From positions 14,497,385 to 14,561,384 of the forward strand of contig NC_088295.1 in NCBI RefSeq assembly GCF_032854445.1: 64,000 bases of DNA. Reading direction: 5' to 3'. Source of the stretch: Liolophura sinensis (Eukaryota; Mollusca; Polyplacophora; Chitonida; Chitonidae). The notes beneath the pieces were generated by a model that did no database searches, was not told the origin of the DNA, and saw only the letters and a list, made by a program, of their open reading frames with translations. The position numbers and the translations under genes are program-made. This document shows positions 10,094 to 25,000 of this stretch, piece after piece. How positions within the stretch are numbered: the stretch's first letter is position 1; every line of letters begins with the position of its first letter.

Positions 10094-12780
10094 ATATATT
10101 TATATCTTTGACAACTTACTTGTTGAGTGAGTATATATGGACATTTTTAGACAGACACAAATGTTTTCCTTGAGGAAAATACAATTTGCTTTTTGGTTTC
10201 ATGCTATAAACTGGACATGTTTAGATGGGAATTAACCCGGTTACAGCCCAGGGAGAACGACCGCACTCCCTTTGTGTACGTGTCAAACTGTCGTAATGTT
10301 AAGCCGCAGTCGATCTGGCCGGTTTAACTCACTGGCGGGGAAACCTCCATGGGAGCTTCTTACTTGAAATCGTACTGGGTAAACTAGTTGGTAATACATC
10401 ACCTTATTGACGAAGGGGCTCGGGCGTGGGTTAGACATGTTGAGTGTTGAGGCGGAAGAGGGTGTGGGGTGGGATGTTGGGTGTAAAGGGCGGCACGTTC
10501 GATCGTTGCTCATTAGCAAAGATAACTGCTGTTAACATGGTTTCTTCTCAGACTGTACGAAGCTGGACAATATGACCATCTTGAAATACTTTTGACAAGA
10601 ATTGATAAGACTGGATTCAGTGGTCGGAAGATAGCATATTTAAGAAGCACCAGACTGTTATATTGTTTTGTTTGGCATTTCTCATCAAAATAACCACAAT
10701 TACTGTTTTACACCTCCCTTACAGTCTTGAATTGCTTGTCTTTAATGATGGAATTTTACGTGTGCATGTTTAGTCAGTGTATTGTGTTTTACAAGATTGC
10801 ACTTCTTTCAGAAGAAAACATGTACACAACTGTGTGTTGTTAGGTGTGTTCTGAAGAGGTTAAGGAAACCTTAATTTTTGTGATATAACACGCATGGACA
10901 TGTGCTGTCAGACAACTCTGCTATGCACAGAACGGATTATTTTGTTTGGTATCCACTCAACTGACCAACCCAAGACAACAGGTTCAATAGTACTGAGTCA
11001 ACTGGTCTAACGGTTTTATCATCTACTTTTACAGAGAAAAGTGTCTTTTTCGGGATAACTTGTGTCTAGTGTAACTACAATCCAGGCTGGTTGACTTCTT
11101 ACGATTCACACAATTTTCTATACTACATATTTTCTATAAAAGAAAAAAAAGTGACTGGGCGAGGTGAAAGTGTTGACCAGGTTTTAGAACTGCCATAAGC
11201 TGATAACGTCTGGAAGAAATATCTGTGACTTGAAAGGAATCTTTTTCGACATTACTACAAGTGCAACGACAGGAATTTTGAGATATATGCGTAGTTAGTA
11301 TGGGTTTGATGCAATGCTTACATATATTGTGTCTTAATACGTTTCTGTGCAGCGTGCCTTACATGTGTCAACATACAAAAATACTGCGAAAAACAATTTT
11401 TTTATCATTTGTTTTGAACTTGGTCTTTTGTGTTTATTTTGGGTAGAGCCATTCACTAAAGAAAGTTCTGAATCTTCTTCTTTGAACTTCCAAAATTAAA
11501 AGTGTTTTCTAGTGGTCACTTGTACGACTCTCCTGTGAGAACATCAATTTGGCCGTGATGGTCGGTTAATCAGTGGTCATTTGTACGACTGCGGTGTGGA
11601 AGCAGAGCTCCCTGCAGAGAACTTGATACAAGCCACAGAAAATTTTGTGAATCTTAACAATACTATTGGATCAGCTGTCTTTGGTCAGTTGACCTGTATT
11701 CACAAGTTTTTTACACACATACACACGTTTAAGTACACCAGGGATGCTGTTTAGGGCGTGTACAATAACAAAAACAATTTTAGTACATGTTCGTAACCCA
11801 TTTTACAAAGTAATCAATCTGCGCTTTAATTATCAAAACAACGCGTTGAATTATGTTGATGCATGGTCAAGATTGTTTAGGAGAAGGTTAATGCCATGGG
11901 TTACGAAGCTCTGTTTACAAAGTCAGGTTCTGGTATTACACCTTGTTTTCTCTCCTCATAAAACCAAATGTAGGACACATTAACTATTCACGTTAATAGG
12001 CTTGTAAGTTCACTTTAAAGCCTTTATTTGCTGTAAACAGCTTTGTCTCTCCTGTGGATTTCTGTTTTTATTATTCTGTCAGCCGTTAGTGACGGCTATG
12101 TCCTTGGTGTCCCTTGTAAAATGAGTTTAGGGTTTGACTATGTCGAGACTCGCATTACCAGTCGCTGTATATTAGAGTTCCAGTGGCATTCCCTCCGCTC
12201 CGCCTTTAAATAAATCCTCGTATAATTACTGCTCTAATATAAGATCAGCAAATCTCCTGAGATGCGGCATTACGAGCTAAAGACGTGTCGACCAATATTG
12301 CGGCTCGACAGATACCGTGCTTTAGGGGAACCGAATCCGTTTAAGAAATGTTAAGCCAACTAGACGTCCCGGCAGCTCTTGGACACTGATGAAAAGCTAT
12401 GGGGCACTTCCACACGACTTGAAATTGAGTCATTTGCCCTTTCGCTCCGCGCCTTATTAAGTCTGATTTAATCAGCTCGCCATCAGCTCGGTTTAAGTCG
12501 CACCAAAGATCGGATTGTCCACAAAATATCATGTAAAAATAATGAAGTCGAAGAATCTTAGTGGAGATACACTCTTGTGAACTGACATACAATTTATATA
12601 CTATATAGATGACCAAATTCTTTGAGGTGTTTTGCTGAATTTTTATTAACTATATTGTGAAGCTGGACCTGTAATTTGATACACTGTACATATGTGTTAA
12701 TCGTTTCCGTCTGGATTTTAAAAAGTTTTTATTTATTTATTTATTTTTTTGTTGTACATGTTGGAAACGTAACTATATTT
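10094..12780. other. Intergenic DNA without a recognisable gene
   Basis: AT-rich background. A more complex, GC-balanced island at about 12080-12600 has no consistent open frame and carries AT-rich homeodomain-like motifs (TGATTTAATCAG at about 12466). It may be regulatory; this is inference only. Confidence 0.3.
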
Positions 12781-12832
12781 CGGATAGAATGACCCCTCCC
12801 AATGGTTAGTAAACTTTTCTCCTGACGTTAAG

Positions 12833-12843
12833 GCGCCTGCGCA
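12833..12843 (+). promoter_or_regulatory. NRF1-like motif upstream of a possible first exon
   Basis: GCGCCTGCGCA is close to the GCGCATGCGC core bound by NRF1, a common feature of CpG-type promoters. It lies 110 bases upstream of the candidate start codon at 12953. Motif match only. Confidence 0.2.
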
Positions 12844-12952
12844 CCACATGCATGGCTCTCTAGCTGCGAAAACAAGGCCTTTAATTTGACTGATTTAGGT
12901 CTATTTACTTCAATTTTGCTTAACACCACACTTAAGAAGTTTCAATTGTACC

Positions 12953-12995
12953 ATGGCGTCAAGTTTTAAGGGAGGAGGAATCCGGAGTGCCCGGG
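12953..12995 (+). CDS. Possible first coding exon of an unidentified gene
   Basis: ACCATGG gives a good start context, followed by 14 codons (MASSFKGGGIRSAR) and one base, then a perfect GTGAGT donor at 12996. Without splicing the frame would stop about 20 codons later. I could not find a convincing partner exon, so this may be chance. Confidence 0.25.
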
Positions 12996-13259
12996 GTGAG
13001 TCAGCGACTTTTCCAAGTTACCACCGACGAACTTTCTCACCTTTGACGTAGGCTACAGGCTTGCGCGACATATACTGATGGAAGACAAGAGGTCTTCAGT
13101 GAATGTCTTAGACCGTACAAATGGTCATGCAGAAACACAAACTCCCTGTAAAAACAAGGCCGGTAGTGAAACAAGCCTTTTAAAAACTACATATCGGGTA
13201 TTGTTATCGTATGTAATGGAACGTTGTACATATTTTATGACTGCAAACAGACGCAAGTC

Positions 13260-13520
13260 GGGGGACTCCATAGCTCAGTTGGTTAGCGTCTGCGCTAGCC
13301 TCTCAACAAATAACAGAAGTCACTGTGAGTTCAAGTCCAGCTCATGCTGGCTTCCTCTCCGGCATTACGTGGGAAGGTCTTTCTGCAACCTGCGGATGGT
13401 CGTGGGTTTCCCCCGGGTTTCTCTGCCCGGTTTCCTCCCACCATAATGCTGGCCGCCGTCGTATAAGTGAATTATTCTTGAGTACGGCGTAAAACACCAA
13501 TCAGATCAGATAAATCAGAC
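13260..13520 (+). mobile_element. Full-length tRNA-derived SINE
   Basis: The most complete copy in the window. Head: GACTCCATAGCTCAGTTGG with an A box (TAGCTCAGTTGGTTAGCG) and a B box (GAGTTCAAGTCC). Body: CTGGCTTCCTCTCCGGC, GTGGGAAGGTCT, ACCTGCGGATGGTCGTGGG, GCCCGGTTTCCTCCCACC. Tail: ATAATGCTGGCCGCCGTCG to ACACCAATCAGATCAGATAA. It needs a partner LINE for movement; none is present. Confidence 0.92.
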
Positions 13521-16500
13521 GTAAGTCTATATACGTGTGTATATAGTTAGTTTAGTTTTAGCCCTGTATTACCTAACCGTGATCGCCAAATAGACAACGC
13601 ACATGTCACAAAACAAATAATAATAGTTATAATAATCATAATGATAATGGAGTCCATGAGTCTAGCGAAGCATACACATGATGCCGACAGTTCACATGGA
13701 CTGGTTTGGAGGCTCAATATTTTTTATACGTTTTCATTTTGTCAGAAAAGAATGATAATACTCTACTTCTCAAAAAAGGTGTGAAATAATGTTAAATAAA
13801 ACATTCGAAGTTATTTTAATAAAATATTAAATGCGAGGTTGCATATTTCCGTGCGTGCTGACGTCAGCATTGTAAAGCCAAATGCTGCATGTAGTTAGAT
13901 GTATATCTAGATTTATAAGTTATTATGTTTAAAAATGTATAGGGTTTAACCTCTGTATACTTTTATCCGAACAATTTGCTTCAAATGATCACCCAACACT
14001 TTCACCACGATCCAAATTTCCAAATGCGTCAGAGACGCCGCTATAGCTTGTGTTGAAACAGAATTGAAACCAAATCATTTGTATGGCAAATGAGCCAAGT
14101 TTCTTTTGGAAGAAATTTTACATGTCTTGTGAATTCTTCTATTAGTTTTTATGAAAGACAGCAAATTTGATGTATTGGAGTTATTTCCTATTCCGTGGTG
14201 TTCCTTCAGTTAAATCTATAACCTAAATATGATTACTTAATGTACTTATACGTATAGTTTCACATATCGTTTGGTTCTAATAAGAGTTTAATGATTATTT
14301 ATGAAAGCGTTACATGAGCCACTGCAACGTGAACCATCCAATTGCTAAAACATGAGCAACCTTTTGAAAAAAATCTCTTTGAGGTCAGGAAGAAAAATAT
14401 GATTAAAATCCATGGCTTTTGTTTAAAAAAAACACCTTGAAAGTCCTGGTTTGTTGTAACAGTTTGATCACCGAACTAAAATTAATCCGCATTTTTGTGG
14501 GTTAGGAATGGCACAGCCCTTTAATGTGGACAAATGAGCCCCGGAATAGGGTATCCAATGTTCGGTTATACTTATAAGATAATACAGAGATTCAATTTGT
14601 TGGAGAGAGTTGAATCATACATCATATTAGTCGCTTATCCAGAGTTTGATCCATTCGGTCTGTGATATTGAACGGTAACTGCCGGGTATGGAGCTCTGTT
14701 CGATTTAGGCACGGGTCCGCCTAACTGGATTTGCTGTATGATATAACCCTTACGACTGGTTCTAGAACACCGAATTAGCCCACTCCCTTGATACCCACTG
14801 ACATATAGTGAATCTATATTACACCCCAGGGGAACAAAATTCCCCCCTAAAATCATTTGTTTCGTCATCAAAACGGTCTTATGTCGATGAAACTCAATTT
14901 GGGCTAAAAACTTTTGTAATTCAATATTCAATTACAGTGACAAACAGCTAGGGGATAACCGCGTCAATGATAAAAGATGGGGAAAGAACGCGGTGGAAAA
15001 TCAGTCAAGACATTTAGACTGCTTCATGGAACCGAAGATAACAATTATGGTCGACCCCTTGGTTTTTCTGCCAAACCAATTAGGCGTCCAAAATCTGATA
15101 ATTAAGACAGACCATAAAGGAAGAAAGGAGGGACTAGCCGGTTTTTACATCTTGATCTAGGATATGTTTTCTGTGCGCTGATCGATCTTTGTCTGCCGCG
15201 GTCAACAAGATAAGAGCCTGTGCTGTATCACCCTAACTCTATTAACCCCAATAATCCGATTAATTGTGCGCCCTTTGTCTTGGATAGGAGCTGTCATTTC
15301 TCAGGGTTCAGGGCCTTGGCGGAGGCACGGTCAAAAAACCGGAGCCCTACGCGGAACAAGTACATGCATGAATACGACCCATATGCATACAGGCCTATCC
15401 AATATTACTGTGACTGGCTGTTAATATATAAACCTATATACATACGCCTTACTATAATCCATTCATCATGTACACCTTGTGCAAAAACAAAAAGAAGACT
15501 CCAGGACAGGTCTCTAGCTTAAAATTTACCAAGCCAAGACATTAAAGAAAATACGTACGTTTCAAATGCTTGTCGAATTACATAGCTTCAAGAAGTTACA
15601 TGGCAAAAAGCAAAACTTCATTTAATGATAGTGTTACATGGCAAAAGGAAAGCTTCACATAAGAGAGTATGCCTTAAGGCAGTACTTTAGAAAACAATTT
15701 TAACACGTCTGTAATTTAGCCCTACCTCTAAAAAAAATGTGAAATAATGTTAATTAAACGTGCGATGCTACATGTATTTTAATAAAATAATAAATAAATT
15801 GTTGCATACTTCCATTCATTACGTTTGCAATGTAAAATCCAAGTGCTACACAACTAGATGAGAAATTCAATTCATTTTAGTCTTGCACTAACAGGTCCCA
15901 GGTTTAATGTATTTCAACGAAGATTTTGATGAGCACTGGTATCTTCATATGCATTTGTTAAAAATCACAGTACCTGTGACTTCGATTTTGATTTTACTGA
16001 AAAAGGCAGCACTGAATGGAGTCGAGTCTCTAATGACTTAAAAGTACGATATACATGAGATGATTTATGAGTCAACGTTGAAATGTCAAAACATAAGGTC
16101 AACCAGTGTTGTTCTTCAACTGTCTTTTTCTTATCTTTGTGTTTAGTTTGATACAATTTGGTAAACCTAATATACATATTGTATTGCGTACAAGCCAGCA
16201 AATATTACCTCACCTTTTTTCTGAACTGGAAAGTAAAGTCGAGCAAATGCCACGACAAATTACCTAACAGTCGCACGTGAAGGGAGATGAAGTCTGATCA
16301 GCTTGAATGATTAAGGTGTAACAAGACGACCCTAATCATTGTGTACGTGGAGACAGAAAGGCATGCAGACATTGCCCACCGACAGGTATTTATACCGGCA
16401 CATCAACTCCCCTGTCAAAGCACACCAATAATTGAGTTTTCGATTAAAGAGTCAACTGATCGGGGATATAAGAAAACACTTCATTCAGACAAAAAAGGGG

Positions 16501-19500
16501 AAAAGAAGCATTAGGGGAGATTTGGTCTGGAGCAGTATTAATTATTTTGACATCCTTCTGAACACTTCTGTAATCATTCCTGATCTTCTTATCACATCTG
16601 AATAGTAACGTCTTGATTCATGATCAAAAATTCAATTCTGACCATTGGGAGCGCTATGAAATGTGATTACAAATATAAACTGGGAAGCTAGGGAGCGGAG
16701 CGAAAGGTAATCAGTCTCCCTTCTTGTTAGCTTTAGCCTGGTCTTGTTCTGTCTGCTGTCTCGTAATCCCTCCTGAACTGATCAAACGCTAATCCCTTTG
16801 ATAAGCTTCACTACGATTTTCTTCAGACCTTTACTCGCGGTTTAACCATTACGTCGGCACGGCTGTCTGAGAAAAATCTTGACGCCATCTTGACTTCCAC
16901 AGAAATTTAGATCGTGTTCTACGTGAAATGAGGGTTCTATCAGGTGTATGTAGGAAGGAAGCAGTGCATACCAATTCATGTACCCAACAGTACTGAATTA
17001 TCATTGTTTTGCTTGTCGGCCATGGCAAACTGATCATGCATGCTATCTGAAGCTGATCTTTTTGAAGATAACAACCAAGAGTAAATCAATCTGAAAACCA
17101 AGAAGCTTTACGTATCATAAATTTCTTTGAGTAACTTCTCGCTGAGATTCCTAAAGTGGAATTCAGAAACTATGATCATTGGTTGCTTTTATCATTTGAA
17201 GGAATTTCATTGTACACTGTTGTTCAAATGTCATTTAGGGATGAGGCTAAATGGGTGAATATACAGCCGTGCTTTTCCCGTTCAGTCTTTATTTCTGGGG
17301 TTAGGAGCGCATACTAATGCCCACGTTCCCTCTCAAGTCGAAGGCGAATTTTCATTCGATTTTCCATTCTCGAACCAGAGCGCACTGTTCTGCATAAATA
17401 AGACAATTAGATTTGGCATACAGATATTTAATTTAGTGTTTAAGTAATGTTATCGTTCTTTAACAGGGGAAGGACATTTACCAGAACACGGTCTGAATGC
17501 ACAAGAGAATGGAACGACTGGCTGTCCGCTGACTTGGTAATCTCACAGCTCACGTCATGTTGGAGTCCAGGGAGCCTACAACGACAATACCAACCGAGAC
17601 TTTTAAAACGAAATGTTTTCTTAACGGTCAGATAATCAAATCCACGGCACATTAAATCAAATACATTTATAGTTGTCAGGTCACGTTTTCAATACTGATT
17701 CGGGTTGTTTAAGGTCGGTTTTGGTCCGGGGATGGCCCGGCTGGCCGCACGCCCGGGACATGGACTTCGGTAACCCCGGACAACCGAGATATAGTGTTCG
17801 GCAATGACATATTGGCCCCACCCCTCACACCCAATTCTCTCTGTGGCTGGGGTAAAATCCCGTGGGATTGCCTAACGATGATGAAGAGCACAGGGAAGCA
17901 AGAGCCGAGGCGGCCCATTGAGCCAAAGTCAAGACATCCTTCTTGTCCAAGTTCGATCGGGAAGCACACCAAGGTTAACTCTATTAAGCGCTATTGATAA
18001 GAAAATCAATAGGCAAATATGCCCTTCTCCACTGCAATAAGATTGGGAAGACTGGGGTAATTTAATCTAAGTTTGTTTATCTTATTACACACCTGGGCTC
18101 CTATTGCACAGCCATTGGCACCGTATTATACAGATTAGCACCCAATCATTGAAGTCCATAATATTATTTGTCTTTGCTAATGGCTCGCGTGATAAGGTTG
18201 CAGCTGTAAATTGGGTTTAATTCCCGGAATCTCTGACAAATACCCAAAGTCATGGTGCCTAGGCTCCGTGTAATACCCACTGACTTAAGAGTCAAGTAAA
18301 GACCTACAAAGAGTTTTTTCGGGTTCGTGTCGAAGTTAAGAGCTCTGTGAAGAGGTCGTCAGTCGGCGGTCCGCGAAGCCACACACTAGCGATCGGCTCT
18401 AACTATCACAAGCTGAGCTGAATCTCGACCCACTGTCTATACTACCTGTACCAAAGATGTGAAGGAACTGGCGGGTTTCACACAGGGTTGTGCTTCAGTC
18501 GTCCTGACTGAATCCATTAAATGTATAATCATGGATATAATATTTGGAAATTTCTTATATAGTAATAATTAAGATCGTCTACATTTCACACACCGAATGA
18601 AATTCTCTTCCTCTCAAAGCCTTCAGTTATTCCATCTACTGTGCCTGCATTGTCTGCTTTAGTCTGAGTGCTCGTTTTGTCTTGTAGTAAATGGATGGAA
18701 TGTTTTATTTTAACTGTTTCATTGTCCGTTCAAAGATAGATAACTGTCGTTACTATGATGTCTTCCCTGTTAATTGTACGTATTTTTAGCGTGTTTGTTT
18801 ATTTCCGATGTGGGTGATCTTTCAGGTTATAACAGTGTCAGTTCATCGTCAGTATCACAAATCAATACTTCATTCCCAGTCAATTCTTAATCACTTTCCT
18901 ATAACATTGCTAAAAAAACATATAGGGGTCGTGTATAAAACAGAATTTGTATATGACGTCAGATATACAGATCCCTCACAGATTCACACAAAAAGTCATA
19001 CAAATTTCGAATTCCATCGTAAATTTTTCAAAAAGTTGATCATGATGCTCTGGTCATCTAGAGTTATCCAACTTATTTGCCTGTTTGTTTAATAGTTTGT
19101 AACTTGTAGCTGTTAGTATTCAAACATCAGTGGGCGGTATTGCATGTGTAATGGACAGAGATACATGTACTTAGACATCCGCGCATATATATACGTATAC
19201 AGTGATACTTATACAGCCAGACGGTCAGTTTATAGGCATATATATATTCTTTTTTGATGATTACAATTGTGTGGTCTATTGGTAGAAGTGCACCTGTTCT
19301 TACATGAATATCACAGTAAGCATGTAGAGGTAATCTTTATCAAGCTCTTTATTATGTTGATTTACTATAAATAACCTATGTATAACAATTTCTGTTAAAG
19401 AAATGTATAAACTTCCACTGGATTTATTTCCAACTTCAATGGATGTATAGGAAGTTATACAGACTGTCCAGATGGTACATCTTATACCATATAAGGTAAC

Positions 19501-19643
19501 ATTCCTGTCACTCTGTCTTTACGATAATTAAGGGTAGTTTCAATTTTGACCTTCCCAGTACTCTTTCTTGGATACACTGGACAGACGGTCGAATGGTCTT
19601 GTATGAAGCGTGTGCATATCTCACAGCATTGACTTCTGACACT
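13521..19643. other. Gene-free stretch with several complex islands
   Basis: No gene is supported. Islands with balanced composition lie at about 14560-15530, 16250-16860, 17440-17640 and 17700-18480. Their open frames conflict between strands and none has a convincing exon pair. The 17.99 kb island contains a perfect 8-bp stem with a 6-base loop (17991-17998 with 18005-18012). These islands look like candidate regulatory DNA (inference). Confidence 0.3.
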
Positions 19644-20007
<364 letters not shown>

Positions 20008-21550
20008 TTTCGTGTGAGTAAACTGCGCAGGGTGGTCTGAATCTCCGATACTCTGGTTCATAACCGCGTCTAACTTGGCTTATCTCAGTTTCTGTGCATC
20101 GTGTTGAATGACATTGCCAAGTTGAGTACATGAAGAATTGCAACCAAAGCGCAACATATTCTTTCTTAACAACTTATAAACTAGAACGATTCACGATTTA
20201 GATACTGGTTAAACGAACTGGCATGTTAAGGCGGGGACTCGATCCCAGTGCAGCAAACTGTACACCTTAAGAAGCGAAACTGACTATAGCTGTGAGGGAG
20301 ACGCTAAGGCTACTTCTTTTTTCACTTCTGTTTTACTCTTCTTTTCCTTTATTTGGCAAGCATGCGACTTATAAAGCTCCAAACATGCACCGAAGCGATG
20401 CACAGGTCATAAAATCGAAAAATGGTAGCCTGCTCGAGTCACACTGAAATATCTTTTTTTACATTCGACACTGTAGAGTGGGGAAAATCACTGCACCACA
20501 AATATACCTTCCTCAAAAATTCTTGAGCGCGCAGTTAAGCACTAATCAATTAAATAAATATATAACACATGTAGCTTTCAGCTAACACATGTATACTTCC
20601 GCTACGCATAACATGTTAATGTTAGCGATAGCTAGAGGACCACATGTGCGATCAAACAGGATTCTTGTGTGATTTGGCTATAGTTACCTAATTGGCTATA
20701 ATCTTTACCCACACAAAAGTATATTTCCAAAGAAAAAAAAAGGAGGCACGAAGATTCGATACTTCCTCGTGAAAGAATTTTTTCGCCACAGCGAGTTCAT
20801 TAGTCCACTGTACTATAAAGTATCCATAAGAGACAAAAGTAGAAATACTTATTTTGAACTTGCCAAACTATGACTAAACTGATCACATTATAAAGTTTAT
20901 GTTTTACATATAAAGGCAAACGTTAAACAAAACAAAACTTTGACAGCACGTAGAAATACACATATAGAAGTTTCGGTAAAGATATTGTTCTGGTTAAGGT
21001 TGATCTTCATACTGCAGATTAAAGACACAATGCTCCTTTGAACGAAAAAATTGCGTTTTTGATCCGGGGTGCATCTTTGGTGGGATATTACTAAGCGACC
21101 ATCTCTTTGATAGCCATACAACTTTTATGGATGCTTCGACCAAGCTTTATACTTCTGAATATATTCTGTATATTTACAGAATTGTGCTGAAATTTTGAAA
21201 ATTGCATTTTCTTATCGTACCTCTCCTTACCGTACCAGGTCCTTCATGAGACTAGAACCTTTTCTGGATCATTTCTATCACTTCACTGAAAGCTGTTGAC
21301 AGCGTCTCATTACATGGCTCTGTCCTATATAATTTCTTACTTTAAATACTTTCAAAGGTTGTTTGGCAATTGGTCGTGTGATTACTGAACCGGTATTAAC
21401 GTCCGTTAGGCATGATTGATGATTTATATACGAATGTGTGGCACGACCTCTAGATGCAACTGTTTATACGAGCACCAATGGGACGTATTACATAGATACT
21501 TATTAAGCATTCCTATATATATACATAACCTAATACTGATGGATACCCAG

Positions 21551-21658
21551 ATAACAAAAGACTTAGTGAAGAATGTCCAAATACCGATGTACTCTGATCC
21601 ACCATCAGCCAACACACTGTTTTCGCAGCCCCTGAGTGGATTCAGCAATTTCCCACAG
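21551..21658 (+). CDS. Possible internal exon, family unknown
   Basis: Between a CAG acceptor (21548-21550) and a GTGATG donor (21659) lie exactly 36 open codons, beginning ITKDLVKNVQIP and ending QPLSGFSNFPQ. The exact triplet length and protein-like composition are suggestive. The upstream pyrimidine tract is weak and the donor is not consensus. I do not recognise the sequence. Confidence 0.25.
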
Positions 21659-21839
21659 GTGATGTCAATGGCGATGATGTAGTTGGGATACCCCTATAAA
21701 TTATTTGTGACTCATTTACTTACCTAATTTCCGCCATGGGGAACTCTGATATACTGTTCATGTAATGACGATATACCACCGTTATCAGCATAACAACCTT
21801 CTAATGCTGCGAACGGGGCCTACTGATCCGACTCATGCA

Positions 21840-22050
21840 AACGGTTGAAATTCTGGCACGCTGCAACTTTAAAGTCCCTAACCGAGGAGGTCCCGTGTTC
21901 GAATCCACCTCTTGTTGGTTCCAATGCAGCGTTAAGTCAGGAGGTACCTATAGTGAATGTCGGTGGTTTACTCCGAGTGCGACACCCACACACCGTCGTT
22001 GTACAAGGGAAAAATTCCTGAGCACGGCGTTAAACACCAATCAAATAAAT
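21840..22050 (+). mobile_element. Divergent SINE with the common tail
   Basis: B-box-like CCCGTGTTCGAATCCACCTC, a body unlike the main family, and a tail CTGAGCACGGCGTTAAACAC CAATCAAATAAAT shared with it. Probably a different SINE subfamily using the same 3' end. Confidence 0.65.
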
Positions 22051-25000
22051 ATTGCAACTGTTCGCAAAACAAAAAAAACATCAAAAAAATCACTTCACCG
22101 GAACAATAAGGTGGTGTGATCGAATCTAGTTTCCACTTGTACATATGCAATTAAGGGACTTTTTTGCAATTAAGGGACATTTTTGGCTTTGCTCTTTTAG
22201 CCAAGCCTCCTCCGCTCACTATCCTTGCATTTCAAGTGGAATAGTCTTAAGTATATCGTTAAATAAAATCAAATGTAAAAACAAAGGAAGAACGATACAA
22301 GATCACTACTCCAACACTGTATTATAACTTGTATCATCTCGATATTACTGAGATGTTGTTGATGTGAAGGTGTTCATTTTGATCATTAATCAGTCATTAT
22401 CGAAAGGCTCTGCATGATCAATGTATTTATATATACATATGTGTTGAATATATGTTTTTGACCAAACTTCTACATTTATTTTTCAATGAATATAAGCTTT
22501 CTCTTTAGATTAACTTAAACTTTCCAGAAAAGACTAATTATTTTAGGCAGTTTATAAGTTTGTGCTACGCAGTAACTTATTATAGTGAAAATGGGATCTG
22601 GACATGGCATTTTTGACTGCTTGAGGATCCATTTCTCTTAAATGAATTCTCTTAAATGTAGAATTTCACAAGACTGGCACAGAATATATCCGGATAACTA
22701 TTAACCTAACTATAGTGCGAGGTTTTATATTCATCATTAATTATGTTCGTATTTTAGGTGTGAAAGTTTATTCTCCATGCCTTCAATCTTGCACGAGTCT
22801 ATACATCTGTTCACTAGGAAATATTGTTGTTCTGAAGTATCACATACGTGTAGTATATGTCCATAGGGTTATTAACAGGAAGGAACCCACATCTCAATTT
22901 GATAAGACGTTGTTTTATTTTAAAAAACACGTCTTCATCAACACTGTCCAGTTAACCATATGTACTACCAGTAGGCAAACCGCGGCTTCGTGATGAAAAC
23001 GTGCAAGGTGGATTAAGCTCTAAGCTTCTTATTGATAAATGTATCCCTTTATGTCGTGAAATCTGTACATAAATTTGTAAATTTTCTGATTTTGTATGTA
23101 TAATTATGTAAATTATATGAAAATTTTTTCTGTTTTTCAAACAAAGTGTAAATCGCTCCCAAAAGAATTACTACAGGAAAATATCTTTGTGGTAAACATT
23201 TTCGGGAAGTTTCATCTATGTCTGTGTAGTGGAGACATCCATAAATCCTTATACAAGCGTTTGTAATAAGCTCGAGATATATAGCACCTTTGACAATAGT
23301 TTAATCAGGCGACGTTAATCATTTATTTATTTCCTGTCGTATAATAAGAGCTTTGTGGAAGTTGTAATAAGAATAAGTCGGATATGATTGGAGATAGCCC
23401 GGGAGCAAGCTGGAGGATGTTTTCTGACGGGTCCGCGTTCAGAAGGGGCGCTCTAAACACCGCCAAGTGAGCCTGATATCACGATGGCCTCTATTTGGAG
23501 CCAGCAATGCGAGGAGTTATAACCACAAAAACTGGCAACATTGATTTTAGTTGGGCTCCTCGGGCCATGAGTATAACAAGGTCTGCGCAGGCGGGCCTAG
23601 CAACCGATGATGAAACACAGCCCCAAGTTTTAATTACAACCTTACTGGGCGACATTGCTCAGGAATTAATGAGCAGACAAGAAGCGATGGCAATCGCCGG
23701 AAGACAACCATTCAGTATTAAAGCCCTTTCTCTCTATCAGTAATGATGTTACTTTCCATAGATAATTGTGGAACAATGAAAATGTCCCCGGGTTGGTCAC
23801 CAGATGATACTTGGTCTTTGACAACCATACACAAGGGTGGACAATCCAAATAAACAGCCGGAGAACTCCCATGTACAGCAGCTATACTTGTGCCGATAGA
23901 AAACCGAAGTTTCTTTGGGGGTATTTTTTTACTCTGGTGTTACTTGTTTGTTTGGGTTTTCTTCCACAGTTTCAAGGGCTTTTCATGAGAATTTCCATTG
24001 TGACCTACAGAAAAAATAGTGGTCTATGTTTTGTCCTATGCCATGAGTTTTCGAATAGTTTATTATGGAATATTTGTTTTAAACAGAAAATTTTAGCTGT
24101 GAATATGAACAGGTCGTGTTTTCTTCAAATATACCTATAGGTAATTTCGTCTTGACTGAAAGCAGTGTAGTGCATATAGTGCAAAACAGCGCTACAGGGC
24201 CAAATGGCAATTAAGGACCATGTGGACTGTATACAGTTTATTTCTAATAAGATAGATCAGGGATGTAGTGACGGTGCATAAGTTTAAGTATGTTCCACTT
24301 CGGACTTCTGCTGGTATCCCATTTCAATATTGCACAGATGGCACACTTGAAATCAGGAACAAATAAAACAAGAATGATTCTTAGGCCATTAGGTCCATAA
24401 TCACACAGAGCAGAAGTCAACCTCATGCACGATAATATGTCAGAACATATGAGGTATGACTGAAGTCTTACATGTCAGAAATGTCATTTGTCATAATGGC
24501 GTACCCTGCTCCATGTAATTGTAAAGCAGATTTGCTCAAAAGATAAATAAATAATTAACAATTTTCATGATTAAATACTATTTTACAAATTTACGAGAAC
24601 GATTTAAGTTTTCAATATCGGTACATAAGTTTTTCCCTCTATGATTGCTAACGTCTCTGTTGATCTGTTTGAGCAAGGTGCAGTGTTTTCCACGAAGGTA
24701 ACACTTCCTTTTGGTTGGTCATTCTTACTGCTATATGTCTTGTTTGTGAAATCATCTTGGTTATGACCGCAAATAACCTCGGTAAAAATGCAATAAATAC
24801 ATAATTATTAATATGTTATCTAAATGAAGGTGAAAACAAAATAATGATCAAGAACAAATTCCTTTTAGATATGATAAATATTTTCCTGCATAAGGACAAG
24901 ACTGTCTGTGCTGTCTTTGCAAAATGCCACGCCCTGTAACCTACAGTATACACGTGAAGTATATATTTACGCATACGCAGTGGGAATTGACAGGCGTACG

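Noticed and set aside
13078-13446. A 122-codon plus-strand frame starting MEDKRSSVN
   Set aside because: More than half of it is the SINE at 13260-13520 read as protein. The first 50 codons have no family match or splice partner.
17467-17536. A 70-base block between a good acceptor (TTCTTTAACAG) and GTAATC
   Set aside because: Open in two frames, too short to judge and without partner exons.
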